From Toxonevra muliebris (taxonomy: Eukaryota; Arthropoda; Insecta; Diptera; Pallopteridae), in the NCBI GenBank assembly GCA_963691655.1, contig OY829329.1, positions 63,420,852 through 63,484,851 on the forward strand: DNA of 64,000 nt, written 5' to 3'. Below the pieces are notes generated by a model. The model did no database searches. It worked only from the letters and a program-made list of their open reading frames with translations, and had not been told where the DNA came from. The position numbers and the translations under genes are program-made. Below, one piece after another: positions 23,906 to 34,639 of the stretch. Within the stretch, counting starts at the first letter, position 1. Each line of letters begins with the position of its first letter.

Positions 23906-23967
23906 TTGTACTAAAAAACAAATATGTGGCAACTCCAGTACGAAAAACCTTCCTCTAGGCCATTTAA

Positions 23968-24488
23968 CCCTTTGACTCCCGAATTTTAATAGGGCTTGAT
24001 AGAAACCTTTTGTTTTGAAATTATGGTTACTTAGGTCTTGCACAATCATGACACCAAATTTCATGCTTCTATATTGATTTGTTTGTCCTTTATTCAAGGT
24101 TAAAAGAAAATAGCTATGGAGCTGTAAACAACTACTGGATAAGCCGATTCCTACAATTTTTTAATTTTCATATTCACTAATCTTTTATAAACATATTTGA
24201 AAAAAAAATTTCCGCTTAGTAATAATTAAACACATTTTTTTCAAAAAATAGCGCAAAAGAGTTTACCAAAAATTTTTGCACTTGGTTTTTTTGCTGGACT
24301 TCAAAGAGAAAACCTTAAAATAAAATTACTTAAGTTTGAAATTTCAATTGTTCGGCAATCAGGTAATGCGAGGAATATCTAACAGAACCGAGTACAAATA
24401 ACGTTAATAGTGAAAATTGTTAACCACCTTATTTATGCCACATTAAAGTGAATGTTGCATATACGCAACATTGGGTATGATGAAAGAG
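23968..24488. mobile_element. Candidate TTAA-flanked (piggyBac-type) MITE
   Basis: TTAA at 23964-23967 is followed by CCCTTTGACTCCC. The other end reads GGGTATGATGAAAGAG followed by TTAA at 24489-24492. The terminal eight bases pair in 6 of 8 positions (CCCTTTGA / CTCTTTCA). piggyBac-class elements target TTAA and start with CCC. No transposase inside. The short imperfect TIR keeps this tentative. Confidence 0.45.
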
Positions 24489-24492
24489 TTAA

Positions 24493-25177
24493 ATCGACAC
24501 AAATCCCAGAGTAGATAAATGTTTTTTTAGTCTTACATTGAGAAACTCTTTGGCAATTGTCAATTGTAGTGGAATTTATGTTCTTTTTATTAACATTCCT
24601 GAAATATACTAGAGTGCATTTGAGAAGAGCGAAAGGAGTTTAAGATAGCACAATTCCAATAGAAACTAAAGAAATTTGACGAAAATACTAAAGTACAAGT
24701 ACTTTAAATAAAATGTAAATACAAATATTGATGGCCTGTCGGATCATTCATTATCGTTTATCTACAAGTGCAGGCATAAACTTGTCAGAAATTTTAAAAT
24801 AACTCAATTTTTATTAACCACCATGTACACGTGTTAGAATACACAACCACAAATTAGTAGCACTAAAAAAATACCACGCACAAATTTTTCTTTAATTTGC
24901 ACTTTCCACACACACAAATCCGATGTAAAGTAAAAAGCTGCAGTTAACATAAATTTGCCAAGGTACCAAACCACCTAGACATATAGAAGTAAAAAATGCA
25001 TGCCGTAACGTTTCTACCCAAATATGTAAGTAAGTATTTCATCTACAAAGTACGCCACTTGAGGGCACCATCATCACCACACCGCACTACCTCATCATCA
25101 CTAACTATGGCTCTGTGCACTGCTGTTTATAGTATGGCAAACCAAGTTCGATGAATACCAAAACTAAATCAACTAAA
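24493..25177. other. Unannotated AT-rich stretch
   Basis: Nothing coding or repetitive could be supported. Confidence 0.5.
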
Positions 25178-25345
25178 TGTTGGACAATGTGACGCCAGGC
25201 GCCAATTGGTATGAATACCTGCTTGAGGAAGGGTATAAAAAATACTTGTATGTGTCTGACTAGTAACTCCCGGCAACTCTGCCATGGAGTAATAGAAAAT
25301 AAGTGTAGCATCTGTAAAATAAAGAAACTAAGGACAACTCAACAC
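25178..25345 (+). mobile_element. Candidate short solo LTR (TGTT…AACA)
   Basis: It begins TGTTGGACAATGTGACG and ends ACAACTCAACA. It contains GGGTATAAAAAATAC (TATA) and later AAAATAAAG (polyA signal), in that order. TGTT…AACA ends are typical of BEL/Pao-type LTRs. No flanking target duplication, primer site or second LTR is visible. A cellular promoter is the alternative. Confidence 0.3.
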
Positions 25346-25424
25346 AAGTTGTTAATATAAAAATAGCAAAAAAAAAAAAAACGCTAACGAAATTAAGTCT
25401 ATTTACACTTAACGAAAATATTAT

Positions 25425-25625
25425 TCTTCTTTAATGGCACAACAGCCAATGGAGGGTGCCTAGACCGAGCTTTTCGTATTCATTCATGTTGTGTGAGTTA
25501 TATTTATATACGAACGGAAGGGACCTATAGTTATAGGCCGAATCCGAACAGCGAATATTTAGGCAATTTGTACTCTTGGAGGTTTGCCATTTCCCGCCAA
25601 AAGATGGTGCCATGTAGAAAAATTT
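25425..25625 (-). mobile_element. tRNA-derived SINE, copy 4 (3' part)
   Basis: Read on the minus strand it gives TTCGGATTCGGCCTATAACT, CCCTTCCGTTCGTATATAAA, ACTCACACAACATGAATGAA, AGCTCGGTCTAGGCACC and the end GCTGTTGTGCCATTAA. These blocks occur in the same order in copy 2 and the last also in copy 1. The tRNA-like head is missing or too decayed to see. Confidence 0.65.
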
Positions 25626-26669
25626 TTATTTTGTATTTTTGATTTTTTGAACGTGCCGAGCATCGAAACCATCGAAAAATAGGAACGTTTGAGGTAAAAA
25701 ATCTGATGAGATAATGAAAATTTCAAGAGAAAAATTATTCATAAGACCTAAGGTCCTAAGGACCTAGTTAAGGGGATCTATACTACATAAAAAATCTATT
25801 TATTTTTTTTCGTATATTTCTAATCTAGAAGATGTTCGGAATACGTTATTCAAAGTATTTATTCGAATTCATCTTAGTTGAAACAGGAAACAGGAACACG
25901 GAAACAGGAGATCAACATCGCTACATATGTAACTTGCTGTTATGATATTTAACGAAGGGTTTCTAATTATTCTGAAGACTATGAACCTCATGGGAATAAG
26001 TGTGGTGCTGCATACAAAGAGCTACGCCGCGCAACAGAACGAGAAAAACATCAACCGCTCGGAGAGTTGCGAAGGCAGCGAAAATGGCCCAAATCGAACA
26101 GAGGGAACCCCTTTTTGACCAGGAAGGAGAACTCTAAGTTCAGTCATCAACATTTTATTACATTATAATTCCTTCAATGCGTTTTCCCGAAAGTCATATT
26201 TTTCAAGCTGGTTTTGAAAAAACTACTCAACCTATTGAGACAATTTTTTTGAAGTGAAACTTCTTTTCTCTTGTCCTAGAGTAAGACCAATCGGATGTGA
26301 CGTCGCGCGTAAGTTTGCAATGCGACATAATTTTGTCGAGCAATGTGCATGAGGGGCTAAATATCAATACTCCGTAACTGAATTCACGAGCAAACTATAT
26401 AATAAACGATTCATAAATTGTTTTAATTCAATATAACATATTAATTACACACACACACACACACACATACGCCTATGGCAGAAAGAACAATGTGTAGCGT
26501 CGCCATCTTAAAGTTTATGGCAGTTATACATTTCACATACAGATGGCGCAAATGTCCAAGGAATTACATGAAGATGTCGCACACAAAAAGAGTTCGCTAC
26601 AATTGTCATCGCCATTACCGGTACAGAGTTGCAATATTTGTTCTAGCATTAATCCCAAAAAAAAAATGG
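25626..26669. other. Unannotated stretch with (CA)n
   Basis: The block 25990-26130 is noticeably GC-richer but shows no domain. A (CA)n run lies at about 26447-26467. GAAGTGAAACTTCTT at about 26253 shares a word with the hairpin element at 26670-26853. Confidence 0.5.
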
Positions 26670-26853
26670 TTGTGTATTAACGAACACAAGGCAGAAGTGA
26701 AACTTCTTGTGAACTAAATGAAACACAAGCAAATGAAATTAAAAAACACAAGCCAATGAAGTAAAAAATTTAGAGATTGAAAAATTTCATTTGCTTGTGT
26801 TTCGTTTAGTTCACAAGAAGTTTCACTTCTGCCTTGTGTTCGTTAATACACAA
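26670..26853. mobile_element. Near-perfect hairpin (MITE-like)
   Basis: The left arm (TTGTGTATTAACGAACACAA, GGCAGAAGTGAAACTTCTTG, TGAACTAAATGAAACACAAG, about 75 bases) is matched by the right arm with a single difference (AAATG/AAACG). About 35 bases of loop hold another ACACAAGC word. Near identity implies recent arrival or gene conversion. No transposase. Target duplication not clear. Confidence 0.75.
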
Positions 26854-26984
26854 TTTAGTTTTTTAAATATTCAGCAAACATGATGCCACAAGCCCGTCAT
26901 TTCCCAATATTTATCAAATAAACTTGTGTCTACTTGTGACCAACAAAATGGCAATGAATAATCTTTTTCAGTTTTTACTTTCAG

Positions 26985-27131
26985 ACAATTTGGACCGGAG
27001 AAATCGTGCACAATGTTTGCCGTGGACATTTTTGCAGAGGTGTGATTGAGATCAAGCAGAAGTCGTATGGATCCATTTTCTATATCGACGAAAAATTGCG
27101 TCCAAGGAAGAAGGATGAACGAATAAATTAA
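26985..27131 (+). CDS. Candidate terminal exon, unknown protein
   Basis: A polypyrimidine tract and acceptor (CTTTTTCAGTTTTTACTTTCAG) ends at 26984. The frame beginning ACA ATT TGG runs 48 codons to TAA at 27129-27131. It reads TIWTGEIVHNVCRGHFCRGV, IEIKQKSYGSIFYIDEKLRP, then a basic end (RKKDERIN). It is GC-richer and more protein-like than its surroundings. An AATAAA lies at the stop (27122-27127). I do not recognise the family, and no matching upstream exon with a good donor was found. The opposite strand is also open, which weakens the case. Confidence 0.35.
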   Translation, partial: TIWTGEIVHNVCRGHFCRGVIEIKQKSYGSIFYIDEKLRPRKKDERIN

Positions 27132-27640
27132 AAACAAAAGCAATCAAAAATATTTTAAGGTTCTTTTTAATAAACTACTAAAGTTAGGGCTCGAAAATGG
27201 AGTGAGACCTTTACACATAGACTCCCTTAAGCATATCAAAATTCAATGGATTTGCTGGTTAGATTAAGTTAAGATACGGATGAATCTGCTACAGTGTGTT
27301 GATACGGTGATTGCAAAAAGGAAAGTTTTAATTTTTTTGTGAGGGGAGGGGGACTGGTTTTATACCCAAAACCTTTTCTTGGCTTTACTAGCGTCTGAAA
27401 AAAGTTCAGAACTAAATTGCCCAAATGACTATCTCAAAACTTCCAAAACTCTGCCTAAGAAAAAATATTTAGAATTAATTCAGCGAAAACAAAAACAACT
27501 GTAATTCGGAAAATCATGAAAACTAATCATTCATAATCGCTCTCAAAAATCACTCTTACATCGTCATTAAACTATGTTCACTCAAGTTTATATTTTTAAA
27601 TGTTTCGCCCAAAACTAGGCATATAAATTCTGTAGCTCCG
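27132..27640. other. Unannotated stretch
   Basis: No coding, RNA or repeat feature supported. Confidence 0.5.
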
Positions 27641-27649
27641 TAGATCATC

Positions 27650-27870
27650 AAATCGATCTACTCTAGAACATTTTTCTAAAAATCGGCGGGCCTATCCGAG
27701 CAAGAAATTGTTTGATTGAACTGTAAATAAAATATCCAAATGACCTAGACCTGAGCTCGAATCCCAGAACCCTCACTTTCATTGGAGATTTTTGACTCAT
27801 AACGATGAGTAAAGCGACTTTTCCAACGTCTGATTGGTGGGTAGTGAGTATTGAAGAGGCGGTGAGTGTA
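27650..27870 (-). mobile_element. Possible decayed SINE
   Basis: The minus strand contains GGGATTCGAGCTCAGG (B-box-like) followed by TCTAGGTCATTTGG, in the position where other copies have TAGGTTTAATT. An upstream GTCGCTTTACTC…GAGTCA resembles an anticodon arm. No clear A box. The 66-codon plus-strand frame at 27805-28005 overlaps it and is probably fortuitous. Confidence 0.3.
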
Positions 27871-27879
27871 TCAATGCAA

Positions 27880-29598
27880 GCAGTTGCAGAGGTAAATGAA
27901 AAGTTCATAGTCGCTCTCGTAGAGAAGCAGGGTGAGACCAGTTACGATTTGTGGTCTATCATTTGTAAATCTTTTTCAGGAAATTCTGGGGTTATTTATT
28001 ATTGACCCGTAGGATTGAAGAGGCTGCTGAGGTAGAGAGACAGCTGATAGCGAAATTCCACCAACATTGGAAATGATAGGCAATTTTTTTTTGCAATGTG
28101 AATATTAATGAAGCCGAAAATTCGTTGGTAATAGAGCAGTGTATGAGCCAGAAATGATCTCATGAGCTTCTTTAACCCATTTATTCTATATTCAAAAATT
28201 TTTATTAAATTTTTCGATTTTCCATGAACGGTACTAGAATCGATACTCCAAAATTTGCGCATAAACATAGGGACAAGCTTGAAATAAAGAGGTGGAAATG
28301 GTTCCGCCTTGTAAATATTTGTTTTTTCCTGTTTTAACAATATTATTTCTCTGAGTGTAGTAGAAGTAGTCGTAGGCATTTGGGTGTGCATTACACTGGG
28401 ATAGCAAAAAGTGGTGGCTGAAAGTGTTAAAGGAGAAAAAGAAGATAAATAGAAAAAGAGGAGAAGCTTCATGAGCCAGCTAGCCAGCCAGCCAGCAAGC
28501 GAAATGTAAAGGGATTGACGGCCAAGTGGCCAAGGCGCCCAGGCAAACACACTAAAAAAAAAAACAAAAAATCGAAACGAAACAAACAAACGTTGCGAAT
28601 GTGTATGAAAGACCACAGCTGGCAACAAACGTGTAAATTATGTTGCGCTGATAACAATCTCGTGACTTGGCCATGTGAGTTTTGAATTTGAGCTTTACGA
28701 GCAAGCAGCAAACAATATAGTCAAACACACACACACACAAGAACTGAGGCGTGTAGGTGGATTTAATCTATACACAAAGGATGCGCATTTGCAGCAGCAG
28801 TAACAGGGTCTCTATAGTAAAGTAGTCAGCAAGCAGTGAGAGTCATGGACTTGTACTTGGATAATGGACATGAAGTACGAGTACTATGAGTTAAAAGTGT
28901 TTGGATGTGGGTAGATGTGAGTGTGTATATGTGTTAACCGCGCACTTGTCTAAATGTATGCATGTGTGTGTGTGAGAGTGTGTTGTATATGCATGCACAA
29001 TTAGTGGCAGCATTCACGGTAAAGGAGGTAAACCTTGTCTGTTTGCTGTTAAGTGAAATTGATGGCATTTGAGGTGCGCGCTCATGTAGAGAGAATCAAA
29101 AGTGTAGCGAATGTTAAAAGTGGCGCCGCGATAGTTGTTGTTGTTGTTGCTGCTGCTGCTGACGCGTTTGTTGTTGTATTTGCAATAATTGCATTGGATA
29201 ATGGCGTTGACAGTGTTGGCGGTTTTGCGAAATTTGTTGATTGGTGGTCTTTAGTTGAGTATGGCGTCATGGGAATAATCCGAATTTGAGATTGTTTGGG
29301 TTGGTTTGGGTGTGGGTAAGGATGAGAGGGTGGTAAGAGTGAGTGAATGCGTGGGGATGATGAGGATGATGACGTGAGACATGTTGAAGAGTTCATAGCA
29401 ATTTAATAGTTAATGGATGTCAAGAGAAAAGTTTAAATGGTAAAAATAATAGTTGTGATTTAATTGGTTTAAAAATGGTCTAAAATATCAAAGCTATTAT
29501 GAAAAAAAAGTCGACCTTTTTACTTCTTTTATTTACAAATCTACATTGGCTATTAAATATTTATATGTCTAATTAATTCCACTTTGATTGCTTGAATT
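27880..29598. other. Unannotated stretch with triplet and GT-rich tracts
   Basis: Contains AGCCAGCCAGCCAGCAAGC near 28478-28500, (CA)n near 28724-28738 and a GTT/GCT triplet tract at 29135-29162. Frames at 28469-28740 and 29053-29396 on both strands are low-complexity products of these tracts. Confidence 0.5.
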
Positions 29599-29942
29599 TT
29601 GCAAAATTTATTTTTGATTTTATTATATTTGTTATTGGTCTCACAAATAATCATACAAAAAAGAAACTTTATTATCTTTGCATCAATTATCGAGCAATCA
29701 AAGTTTTTGTTGTTGGACATTGAACACGCAATCGTTAACAAAACAATAACAAAAATCGCTACTATTTCAAGTTCTCTAAAAGGTAAGTAAGCCGTAGTAG
29801 CAGTTACCAGTCAAAATAACATTTTCTCACGCATTCTTCTTTTTGTGCAGTCAATAAAATTCCATTCCATTTTGGTTTGAACGCGACTTCTGTCCATGAT
29901 CACGAAAAGAAGACGCCCCCGAAGCGAAAGAAAAACTTGTGA
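29599..29942 (+). CDS. Two 3' exons of an unidentified gene, joined by a 68-bp intron
   Basis: The first segment is open from 29599 to 29782 and ends CTAAAAG|GTAAGTAAG, a near-perfect donor. The intron is 29783-29850 and ends CATTCTTCTTTTTGTGCAG, a strong acceptor. Its 68-bp length is typical of small dipteran introns. Joining keeps the frame: codon G|TC (Val), then 29 codons to TGA at 29940-29942. The joined C-terminal part reads LLLDIEHAIVNKTITK, IATISSSLK, then VNKIPFHFGLNATSVHDHEK and a basic tail (KTPPKRKKNL). The first segment lacks an ATG in frame, so the start lies in an upstream exon or the gene is partial. Its 5' part is Ile/Leu-rich and may be intron. ATTAAA lies about 80 bases past the stop. 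Family not recognised. Confidence 0.5.
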
Positions 29943-30349
29943 TGGAGTTGAGAACTCTTCAAATATTTATTATTTTTTAATGAGTTTTCTTTTAATTTTT
30001 TTCTGTTTAATAAGAATTGAATTAAAGCTTATTCAAGTACGAATTTTGGAATATTGAAGTTATTAAAAATACATAGTAGAATGCAAACTTATCATTACTT
30101 TCCCAACTCAAGGAGGAAGGCTGATAAGATCTTTCGCCGACTGAAGTAAGTAAAACCCTGAAAACAAACACTTCCTAATTGTTTCACCGAAGTTCTACTC
30201 CAATTTTTATTTTAATCCATCAAAATAGTAGTTTTGATCTTACAATATTTTGAATGCTCAAGGTATCATTTCTTGTCGAATTAAAATCATTTCTCCAATT
30301 CTCTAGTAGTCCTCAATGATATCTCCATAAAATAAGTGGATGGCTGTTA
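29943..30349. other. Downstream flank, nothing further recognised
   Basis: AT-rich. It may include a 3'UTR of the preceding frame (ATTAAA near 30022). No other feature. Confidence 0.4.
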
Positions 30350-32215
30350 GAGCAGAATAGAATACAAGTAGATTAGGAGAAGAGATCGAATAGAAGAGTA
30401 GAAGTAGAATTCGAGTAGAATACGTGTGGAGATCAAGTACTGGTAGAAGGGAAAGAGCAACGCAAGAACGTAAGAGTATGATTAGAAGAGTACGAATAGA
30501 GTACCTATAGTTGAGTACGAGTCAGCGATGCCAACTTGCGGGGAATTCCCCGATTTGCGCGGAGTTTTACAGCGTGCGGGGAACTGGGGAATGAACTGTT
30601 TTTTGCGGGGAATTTGAAGTCGTTCAGCTTTTAGTCGCAAAAGTCTGTAGAATATTTTTTGTCAAATTTTATTTAATGTAAAACTTTTAACTTACGCAAC
30701 ATTTCATATTTTGGGTCTTAAAATCTTCATTTTTTCTTAAGTGGGCACTTTATTGGTTTGGAGAAATCGATTTTTTATAAAATATGTTATTTGAAGGTAT
30801 TATATTTCGAAAGTATTTTGTGAAAATTTCAGAGGGAGACGCGGAGTGCTTTCGTAGATATAGACGATTATAGCGCCGAATGTCAGTTAAGCCCAAATAG
30901 TCCCGCGGCGTTTCGAGTTCCCTTTCGACCGTTCAGAAAGCTATGCCTTAGTTTATCACCTCCGGATTAATAACTCTTAATCCTTGCTGACTAATCTGCA
31001 AACTTAAAATTAAGAAGATGAAATATATTTTATATGTTAAAAACCGATACTCAAAACTTTGAATCCGTTTTTCTTAAAATAAGGTTTTTGCCATTTTTTA
31101 TTTGAGTCAAAAGAGAGCCCATGTATAACTCGAAACACCCCATTTCGTTCAAATTTGGTTCCCTTGAAGTGAAATCTTCCATGTGCCAAAAGAATTCTGA
31201 AGTCAGAATGTACATTTCTATTAATCTACCAGTCCCGTAAAAATTAGTTAAATTTTGGACCGAGAAAGTTCAGGGTCGCCTTAATATAACGCGCATTGAG
31301 GTCAATTTTAGGTAATTTTTCGTTTTTGTAAAATGTTTATATAGAAAGTGCGTGTTGCGCTGTTATAATATGAAATTATATCGATGCGGGAAATTTAATC
31401 GAAAATCGGGGAATTTCTCGAGGGCTATCGGGGAGAAAGAAAAAATGAGTTGGCATCCCTGGTACGAGTAGTAGAGTTCGAGAAGAGTACAGGTAAAGTA
31501 TAAAGAAGTGCATAAGTTGAGTAGGAGTAGAGTAAGAGTATAGTACAACAACAGTACAAGTAGAGGACGAGAAGAGTTGGAATAGATGAAGATTAGAGTA
31601 CGAGTAGATTAAGAATAAAGTACGAAGAGAGTAGATTAAGAATAGAGTACGAGTAGATTAAGAATAAAGTACGAAGAGAGTGCGAGTAGATTAGGAGTAC
31701 AGTACGAGTAGATTAAAAATAAAGTACGAATAGCGTAGAGAACGAAAATATTACGAGTAGAGTACGAGTAGAGTACGAGTGAAGTACGTGTAGAATACGA
31801 GTAAAGTAAGAACAGTGTACGTGTGCAGCACAAGTAAAGTGAGAAGAGCACAAGCACGAGGAGAATACGAGTAAAATACGAGTAGATTAAGAATATATTA
31901 CGAATTGAGTACGAGTTGGTTAAGAATAAAATACGAATAGCTTACGTGTAGAGTACGAGTAGATTAAGAATAAAGTACGAATAGAATACGAGTAGGAAAT
32001 GAAAAGATTACGAGTAGAGTATGAGTGAAGTACGAGTAGAGTAAGAGTGAAGTACATGTAAAGTACGAGTGGAGTAAGAACAAGGGACGTGTGCAACACA
32101 AGTAAAGCGAGTAGAGCACAAGAACGAATAGAACACGAGTGAAGTACGAGTAGATTAAGAATAGAGTACGAATAGAGTACGAGTAGAATTCGAAGTAGAG
32201 GTATAACTTTAGTAG
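30350..32215. repeat. Degenerate GTACGAGTAGA array, split by a hAT-like element
   Basis: 30350-30522 and 31462-32215 are composed of drifting 11-base words around GTACGAGTAGA, with a recurrent longer unit close to GTACGAGTAGATTAAGAATA. Minus-strand Leu/Tyr/Ser-rich frames here are by-products of the repeat. The array was continuous before the insertion at 30523-31461. Confidence 0.85.
30523..31461 (+). mobile_element. Non-autonomous hAT-like element, copy A
   Basis: Ends CAGCGATGCCAACT and, reverse-complemented, CAGGGATGCCAACT. Flanked by perfect 8-bp GTACGAGT (30515-30522, 31462-31469). hAT elements make 8-bp duplications and start CAG/CA. Because GTACGAGT is also the array unit, the duplication alone is weak here, but copy B supports the same boundaries. 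Inside are CCCCGATTTGCG near the left end and GGGGAATTTCTCGAG near the right. No transposase frame. Confidence 0.85.
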
Positions 32216-33680
32216 TTTGATCTCACTAAATATACAAAATAAAATAAACGATATTATGATTGAGCCAGGCAAAAGAGGTCATAAAAACGATTCCGCGAAA
32301 ACCAAAGTTGTCAAAATAAACTATTCAGATAACCAGAGATTATGAATACGCCGTCAACTTGACGTATCTCGGTAGAGCTGTCCTTCTTTTTGTTCAATGA
32401 CTTCTCAAAGTGCTTAACCTTTCAAATATTTTTCAAAATATATTGAGTGCCAAAACTCAGAATACATCAGAATATTTAAAAAAACTGTCAGCTATCTGGC
32501 ATACTCTATACTATGTTAAACAAGATATAATGAAGGAGAGCACTAGCGTATCCAAGATGCTTTCTTCCTAAACCTACCCCAAACACCCTCGCACCCTGAG
32601 CACTGATATTGCATACCAAGATATGCGGAACTAGCTTCGAGGGGTAGTAGCCGAAACGAAAAGTTTATTACATAAAAGTTAATAAAAATTAAATTACTTC
32701 TCCCCTTTTTGCGAAATTTAACCTGCTACGGAATAATTCAAAGTTCTTGAAGAGAAAAGGTACCCTTCGTACTTTCTTTAGATTCGTTCAGCACCCGTAA
32801 CCCAATATCGTTATTTGGTTTTATTCTTGCAGCTCGAAATTATTTTAAATTAGAATCTTTTACTTTCCGTTTCTTCATGTTTTTGAAGCTCTACATGTAA
32901 TTATATATATATAAAAAAAATTATAAATGCCGATTTCCTTTAACTTAATACGATCATCACCGTTATTCTGCTAATGAAATGTTAAACTCCCACTATCATT
33001 AACGTAAAACTGAAAATGTGTACGTGTAGGAGTTTGCCAGTGAAATCATCAAAAAGAAAACAGACAGAAAATCAATTCTAATCCAATTTAATAAATTCAT
33101 ACTTCTTGCCAAATGTTTGCTGCTATAAATATTTGGCGAGATGTTCCAATTAATTTTCAGAAAAAAAAAATATCAAAACTTTAAGCACGATCGAGACATA
33201 TCGAAACAGACAGACAAACCCGACAGTAAACATCAAAAGTGCAGTAAACACATAATTATCATTTAGTCAAAAAATTTAAAAGCGTTTTTAAATATTAAAA
33301 AAAAAAAACTATAAACCGCCTTCAACTGTATCGCTGTATTCGGTTTTTGCCTTTAGGCGTTTAATTTTTTAAAGTTTTTTTTTTTTTTTTGTTTGGAAAT
33401 ATCTGCGAAAGTTTAGGATTTATGCGTGAGAGAATTTTTATAGACATCATTCATTCTTTGACGTATTGTGCAAAAGTGCATAAAGCAAATCAACACATTT
33501 CTTCCATTGGATTTTTGTGTCGATCTGTGTTGATTTAGTTGAAACACGCAATGGTTTTAATTCGCTTGAAGTTTAGTTAAATTAAAATTCTTTGATAAAA
33601 ACAAAATTATTTTTATATGTATTGTCTACAAATGTTGCAAAAATATTTCGATCTGGTGATTCATATTTTCTAAAATTCAG
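32216..33680. other. Unannotated stretch
   Basis: No gene or repeat supported. A 17-T run lies near 33374-33390. 33150-33600 has UTR-like words (CAGACAGACAAACCCGACAG) but no convincing frame. Confidence 0.45.
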
Positions 33681-33775
33681 AAGCTACCAGCCAACCCAAG
33701 CTAAAGAGGAATTTCAAGATAGTATTGAACCGAAGGAAGAGGAAGTGGTTTACTTGCAATTAAGAGAAGCCCAAA
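33681..33775 (+). CDS. Candidate internal exon, unknown protein
   Basis: Acceptor-like TATTTTCTAAAATTCAG ends at 33680 and a possible donor GTATTT follows at 33776. The 95-base segment reads SYQPTQAKEEFQDSIEPKEE, then EVVYLQLREAQ: acidic, polar and free of stops, unlike neighbouring AT-rich frames. The donor is weak and no partner exon is identified. Confidence 0.25.
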
Positions 33776-34639
33776 GTATTTATTTTTTCATCATAACTAA
33801 ATGTTTAGAGATCTGATTTCCAACTTTAATTGCGAAGTATAGATTTCCCAAGTAAAATACGAATCAGTCCCTTATAATCACATAAGTGAATTCAGCGATG
33901 AGTGGTGATGAGGTTTTAGGTTCCAGGAAAAATAGATTGACTCAGGAGTAACGATAGTAATGGCTGAGATATTTATGCGAATTTCGCGACGCGAATGAGG
34001 ACGTTTTCACCAAAAATTCTTCCTTGGTTTTAATAGTGATCTCGGCTGACCATTCTCTACTTTTTTTCATGCAAATTTTACTCCTGTATTATAAGTAAAT
34101 ATAGAGGTATGAATATGGTAATGATTAAAATTAACTGTATAACCACCTCATATTTGTTAAAATCTAAAACCTGGAGATTCTCCATTATCAGTTCTGACTC
34201 AGGTGCATGAAAAAATAGTGAAGTTCCTTTCTTTTAAGCGATTTAGAATTTGAGTTATTGTTTTCTGAAAAGTTGGTGAAGTTCTTAGTCGTATAAAAGT
34301 TGATTTTGAAGGATCTTAATAGAAGTTCTGAAATTTTTTTAAAGAATTTTCAAGCTTGATCTACGGCCTCCTCAATGGGCTCTTCTATTGATTTTTGTTT
34401 AACTAGAATCTTAAAGTCTGGCCATCGGTGATTATCCGTGACCGGTTCTAGCTCATGTATCTGAGATAAATTGCGAAGAAATTCAATGAACTATAATTTG
34501 ATTTAAAGTATAGGTATATGTATAAGTATAAATTTGAGAAAAGATTCAGGCATGGTCCAGGATCTCGGCTAAGGCAGGCATCCCAAAAATGTTGTTTATT
34601 TCTCGTATTTTTTGAAATAACTGTGTTGTAAAATTCTTA
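33776..34639. other. Unannotated stretch
   Basis: Nothing coding or repetitive could be supported. Confidence 0.5.

Noticed and set aside
27805..28005. 66-codon ATG frame as a gene
   Set aside because: Overlaps a likely SINE remnant, no homology, and the opposite strand is equally open.
27999..28628. 209-codon minus-strand frame
   Set aside because: Phe/Ser/Leu-rich from A/T-rich DNA, no recognisable motif; its reading includes poly-A tracts.
29053..29396. Overlapping frames on both strands with Ala/Thr/Ser or Val runs
   Set aside because: A GTT/GCT triplet tract and GT-rich DNA explain the openness; no splice partner for the spliced frame at 29.6 kb could be shown.
31363..32272. Leu/Tyr/Ser-rich minus-strand frames resembling membrane proteins
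   Set aside because: Direct translation of the GTACGAGTAGA array; residue pattern follows the repeat.
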